DNA of 64,000 nt from Streptomyces guryensis (lineage in GTDB: Bacteria; Actinomycetota; Actinomycetes; Streptomycetales; Streptomycetaceae). The notes below the pieces were generated by a model, which searched no databases, was not told the origin of the DNA, and saw only the letters and a program-made list of their open reading frames with translations. The translations under genes were made by a program, and so were the position numbers. This document shows positions 60,910 through 64,000 of this stretch, one piece after another; position 1 is the stretch's first letter, and the number at the start of each line of letters is the position of its first letter. The DNA is taken from the NCBI RefSeq assembly GCF_021261325.1, contig NZ_JAJSBI010000006.1, positions 351,638 through 415,637 of the forward strand, read 5' to 3'.

Positions 60910-62868
60910 ATGACGGAACCGAATCTCCGTATCCGCGGACTGACCAAGTCCTTCGGGGGCGTCCGGGCGCTGGACGGCGTGGACCTCACCGTCCCGGCAG
61001 GCCAGGTGCACGCCCTGCTCGGTCACAACGGAGCCGGGAAGTCCACCCTGATCAAGTGCCTGGGCGGGGCCTTTCCGCCGGACGCGGGCACGATCGAGGT
61101 GGGCGGGACCCGCCATGTGCGGCTGAGCCCCCGTGAGTCCATCGCCGCGGGTGTGGCGATCATCTTCCAGACGCTCAGCGTCGTCGACTCCCTGACGGTG
61201 GCCGAGAACATCTTCCTCGGCCAGGAGTGGACCCGGCACGGCCGCATCGACCGGCGTCGGCAGGAGGAGGTCGCGGCCGGGCTGCTGGAGCGGGTCGCGG
61301 CGCACTGCTCGCCCCGCGACCGGGTGGGCGAACTGCCCACGGGCCAAAGGCAGTTGGTGGAGATCGCCAAGGCCCTCAGCCGCAGCGCCTCGGTACTGGT
61401 CCTGGACGAACCGACCGCCGCCCTGTCGGAGACCGAGAGCGATGCGCTGGCCGAGCGGGTGGAGGATCTGCGCGCCCAGGGGCTGGCCATCGTGTACGTC
61501 ACCCATCTGCTGGCGGAGGTGGAGCGGCTCGCGGACGCGGTGACGGTGTTGCGGGACGGGCGGGTGTCCCATCAGTCGGCGGTTTCGGGGCGGACACGGC
61601 GGGAGTTGGTCGAGGCCGTCGTCGGCGCGGAGGGCGGAGAATTTCGCGCCGCCCGGGCGCGGGGCGGCGCCCCGAAAGCCGGTGGTCCCGCCCGCCTCAT
61701 GGTGGAGGGTCTGAGCGGCCCCGGATTCGGGCCCGTCGACATAAGCGTCGGTGAAGGTGAGATCGTCGGCCTGTACGGACTCATCGGCTCCGGCCGTACG
61801 CGGATCCTGGAGACCCTCTTTGGCCGGCGTACCGCATCGGGCGGCACCGTACGCGTCGCCGAGCGGACCGTCGCGGCCACCCGCCCCGCCGACGCGCTGG
61901 CCGCGGGCATCGCACTCGTACCGGCGGACCGGCGCAGGCAGGGCCTGTTCCCGGTGCTGAGCGCACAGGACAACGCGCTGCTGCCGACGGTCCGTCCACT
62001 CGCCCGGCGGGGTGTGCGGGCACTGACCGCCGAGCGGCGGACCTTCCACTCGCTGGCCGCCGCCGTCGGACTGCGACCCGCCCGGCCCCGGCTCCCCGCG
62101 GCCGCCTTCTCCGGCGGCAACCAGCAGAAGCTGGTGCTGGGCCGCTGGATCAACGAGGCCCGGAGCGTCGACGTCCTGCTGCTGGACGAACCCACGCAGG
62201 GCGTCGACGTGGGCGCCCGGCAGGAGATCTACCAGGTCGTCTCCGCACTTGCCGAACAACGGAGCACGGCCGTGCTGTTCGCTTCCAGCGACCCCGAGGA
62301 GGTCGTCGCCCTCGCCGACCGCTCCCTGATCGTCTCGGCGGGCCGGATCATCACCGAGCTGACCGGCCCCGATCTGACCGAGGCCGCTCTCCTGTCAGCG
62401 GTACACACGCCACCCGAATCGCACTCGGCCAACGCCCAGTCGACCGGCTCCGGGCCGGGCGACTCCGGTCAGGGAGAACGCGACCCGGCCGTACACGTTG
62501 CGCCCAACTCCGGCTCGAATCACTCCGACCCGCCGACACATGATCCGAGGCTGGGCCGGCCCGGCCCAGCCGCAGAAGACCCAGCCAGATCCGACCCCGG
62601 CCAACTCGACCCGACCTCATCCGGCGGGACCGGATCCGACCCGAGCGGATCCGACCCGGCCGATTCCGACGCACCTGCCCCCAGCCCGGCTCAACCCGCC
62701 CCCTCCCCACAGGACCCAGTCCAACTCGAACCAGCCCGACCCCAACCGGCCGCACAGGGCCCAGCCAAATGCGCCCCACACCAACCCGCCCCACCCCCAC
62801 ATGACCCAAACGAACGCAACCCAGCCACGACCACCCCAGCCCCTGCGCCCCAGGAAGGAGCGGCATGA
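60910..62868 (+). CDS. Sugar ABC transporter ATPase (RbsA-like) with long disordered C-terminal tail
   Basis: A 652-residue protein with two ABC domains. The first has Walker A GHNGAGKSTL, a TGQRQLVEI signature and LVLDEPTAALS. The second has GLYGLIGSGRTRIL as a degenerate Walker A, the FSGGNQQKLVLGRW signature and LLLDEPTQGVDVGARQ. The usual family length is about 500 residues, and the conserved part ends near residue 498. The last roughly 155 residues are Pro/Asp/Ser/Gln-rich without secondary structure and are encoded by C-rich, G-poor DNA. Its last bases overlap the permease start (ATGA). Confidence 0.9.
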   Translation: MTEPNLRIRGLTKSFGGVRALDGVDLTVPAGQVHALLGHNGAGKSTLIKCLGGAFPPDAGTIEVGGTRHVRLSPRESIAAGVAIIFQTLSVVDSLTVAENIFLGQEWTRHGRIDRRRQEEVAAGLLERVAAHCSPRDRVGELPTGQRQLVEIAKALSRSASVLVLDEPTAALSETESDALAERVEDLRAQGLAIVYVTHLLAEVERLADAVTVLRDGRVSHQSAVSGRTRRELVEAVVGAEGGEFRAARARGGAPKAGGPARLMVEGLSGPGFGPVDISVGEGEIVGLYGLIGSGRTRILETLFGRRTASGGTVRVAERTVAATRPADALAAGIALVPADRRRQGLFPVLSAQDNALLPTVRPLARRGVRALTAERRTFHSLAAAVGLRPARPRLPAAAFSGGNQQKLVLGRWINEARSVDVLLLDEPTQGVDVGARQEIYQVVSALAEQRSTAVLFASSDPEEVVALADRSLIVSAGRIITELTGPDLTEAALLSAVHTPPESHSANAQSTGSGPGDSGQGERDPAVHVAPNSGSNHSDPPTHDPRLGRPGPAAEDPARSDPGQLDPTSSGGTGSDPSGSDPADSDAPAPSPAQPAPSPQDPVQLEPARPQPAAQGPAKCAPHQPAPPPHDPNERNPATTTPAPAPQEGAA

Positions 62869-63863
62869 CCACCGCGACCACCTCCCCTGCCGACCGTCTC
62901 GTTCCGGGGCCGCGTGCCCTGGTCGGCAGGGGGCTCGGCGCTCTGTGGCGGCAGCCGTTGGCTGTCGTCCTCGGTCTGATGGTGCTGGTCTTCCAGATGA
63001 CGACCGGGAGCTTTCTCGACGCGGGCAATCTGCGCGGCATCGCCACCGACGCGGCCACGCTCACCATCGTGGCGGTGCCCCTGACGCTGCTGGTGATCAG
63101 CGGCTATCTCGATCTGTCGGTCGGCTCGACGCTCGCCCTGGGCGGGCTCGTGGCGGGCTGGCTCGCCGGGCAGCAGCACCAGCCGCCGGTCGTGGCGGTG
63201 CTCGGCGCGCTGGCCGTGGGCGGTGCGGTGGGCGCGGTGAACGGCATCCTGTGCTGCTACCTGGGCCTGTCCGCCTTCATCGTGACGCTGGGGATGCTGA
63301 CCGCGGTGCGCGGGCTGGCGCAGCAGTTGTTCCCGCTGCCGCTGAGCAGTTTCGGCGAGGGGTTCGCCTGGCTCGGCGGGTCGCGCATCGCAGGGGTCGA
63401 CGCCCCGGTCGTCATCGCCGTGCTCGTGCTGGTGGCGGGCGCGCTGTTCCTGGCGCTCACGCCCGCCGGGCGGCACGTCTTCGCCATCGGCGTGAACCGG
63501 GAGGCGGCCTACCTCTCCGGTATCGGCGTCCGCCGTACGCCCTTCGCGCTGTTCGTGGTCACGGGGGTCGCGGCCGGGCTGGCCGGGGCGATCAAGGCGT
63601 CGGTGCTGGACAGTGTCGTCGCCGGGACCTCGGGGGCCGGTTTCGAACTGACCGTGCTCACCGCGGTGTTGCTCGGCGGAGTCGCGCTGACCGGCGGCTC
63701 GGGCTCGGTCTTCGGGGTGCTGCTCGGCGTGCTCTTCCTGGGCTGCCTGCAGAACGGCCTCACCCTGTTGAACGTGCCCACCTTCTGGCAGCAGATGGCC
63801 CAGGGTGCCGCCCTGGTGGCGGGCGCGGCTCTCGCCTACTTCGGCCCGCGGCTGACGCGGTGA
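62865..63863 (+). CDS. Sugar ABC transporter permease (RbsC-like)
   Basis: A 332-residue inner-membrane permease with eight to ten helices, from ATG 62865, which overlaps the ATPase stop by 4 bases. Family segments are YLDLSVGSTLALGGLVAGWL and LTGGSGSVFGVLLGVLFLGC. It forms the pore for the sugar delivered by the gene at 59851. Confidence 0.92.
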   Translation: MTTATTSPADRLVPGPRALVGRGLGALWRQPLAVVLGLMVLVFQMTTGSFLDAGNLRGIATDAATLTIVAVPLTLLVISGYLDLSVGSTLALGGLVAGWLAGQQHQPPVVAVLGALAVGGAVGAVNGILCCYLGLSAFIVTLGMLTAVRGLAQQLFPLPLSSFGEGFAWLGGSRIAGVDAPVVIAVLVLVAGALFLALTPAGRHVFAIGVNREAAYLSGIGVRRTPFALFVVTGVAAGLAGAIKASVLDSVVAGTSGAGFELTVLTAVLLGGVALTGGSGSVFGVLLGVLFLGCLQNGLTLLNVPTFWQQMAQGAALVAGAALAYFGPRLTR

Positions 63864-63890
63864 CCCGTACCTCCCCTCGTTATGTTTTCT

Positions 63891-63911
63891 GCGGTCCTGC
63901 AATGGGACCGC
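63891..63911 (+). terminator. Weak hairpin after the ribose-type ABC operon
   Basis: GCGGTCC and GGACCGC form a 7-bp stem with a 7-nt loop, 28 bases after the permease stop. No T-tract follows. Nothing else recognisable is visible up to the window end. Confidence 0.4.
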
Positions 63912-64000
63912 TGGCCTCCGGGCCCGGCATGGCTGTTCCCCCCTGTCGAAGGGATGACCTGGGGGGTGGTGCCACCGGGCCCGAGAGGCGCCGTTGGAGA

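Overview
The window is high-GC actinobacterial DNA, almost certainly Streptomyces. The supports are GC-rich third codon positions, GTG and TTG starts behind GGAGG sites, Tat and Sec leaders on many secreted enzymes, CBM13 (ricin-type) modules, ROK, LacI and LuxR-type regulators, and F420-dependent and P450 genes. I see no rRNA or tRNA gene and no CRISPR array. All family names come from reading the proteins by eye, without database searches.

Layout. (1) 1-10.5 kb: a partial sigma-like protein runs off the left edge, followed by a beta-glucan locus: a GH16 endo-beta-1,3-glucanase, a Tat-exported protein of unknown function, a LacI-family repressor, a GH1 beta-glucosidase and a sugar ABC importer (binding protein plus two permeases) in CebEFG-BglC-CebR style. 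Five GAGAGCGCTCTC-like palindromes tie these genes together, and a sixth of the GGGAGCGCTCCC form lies before the mannanase at 57.6 kb. (2) 10.5-12.9 kb: a decayed patch with a frameshifted SDR fragment, a frameshifted secreted-protein fragment and a truncated IS5-type transposase. (3) 12.9-32.8 kb: the main feature, eleven consecutive minus-strand genes for secreted carbohydrate-active enzymes. In transcription order they are GH54, a beta-helix protein, an SGNH esterase, GH10 xylanase, GH54, GH27, GH54, a GH39-like enzyme, GH59, GH29 and a feruloyl-esterase-like enzyme. All or nearly all carry a CBM13 or ricin-like module. Gaps are mostly below about 100 bp, and a strong hairpin lies at the 3' end. 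Together they could strip arabinose, galactose, fucose, acetyl and feruloyl groups from arabinoxylan and arabinogalactan and cut the xylan backbone. (4) 33.5-41.5 kb: a ROK regulator, an RlmG-like rRNA methyltransferase, an aldolase and SIS isomerase pair divergent from a DeoR-type regulator, a GH15 enzyme and a membrane protein. (5) 41.5-52.9 kb: an amidohydrolase pseudogene, an AMIN-like secreted protein, an HtrA-like protein that has lost two catalytic residues, a FemAB/CelD-like acyltransferase, a glycerophosphodiesterase, a DUF2079 membrane protein, a large LuxR (LAL) regulator and an S53 protease. (6) 53-64 kb: a GntP permease, a cytochrome P450, a GH5 mannanase (FnIII plus CBM2) behind a perfect 20-bp LacI palindrome, an LLM oxidoreductase coupled to a LuxR regulator, and a ribose-type ABC importer whose ATPase carries a long disordered tail.

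Overall this is a plant-polysaccharide scavenging region. Extracellular enzymes release oligosaccharides or monosaccharides, ABC importers bring sugars in, and LacI, ROK and DeoR regulators probably sense them. The most unusual part is the roughly 20-kb run of CBM13-tagged hemicellulase and arabinogalactanase genes, with three GH54 paralogs and interchangeable lectin modules.
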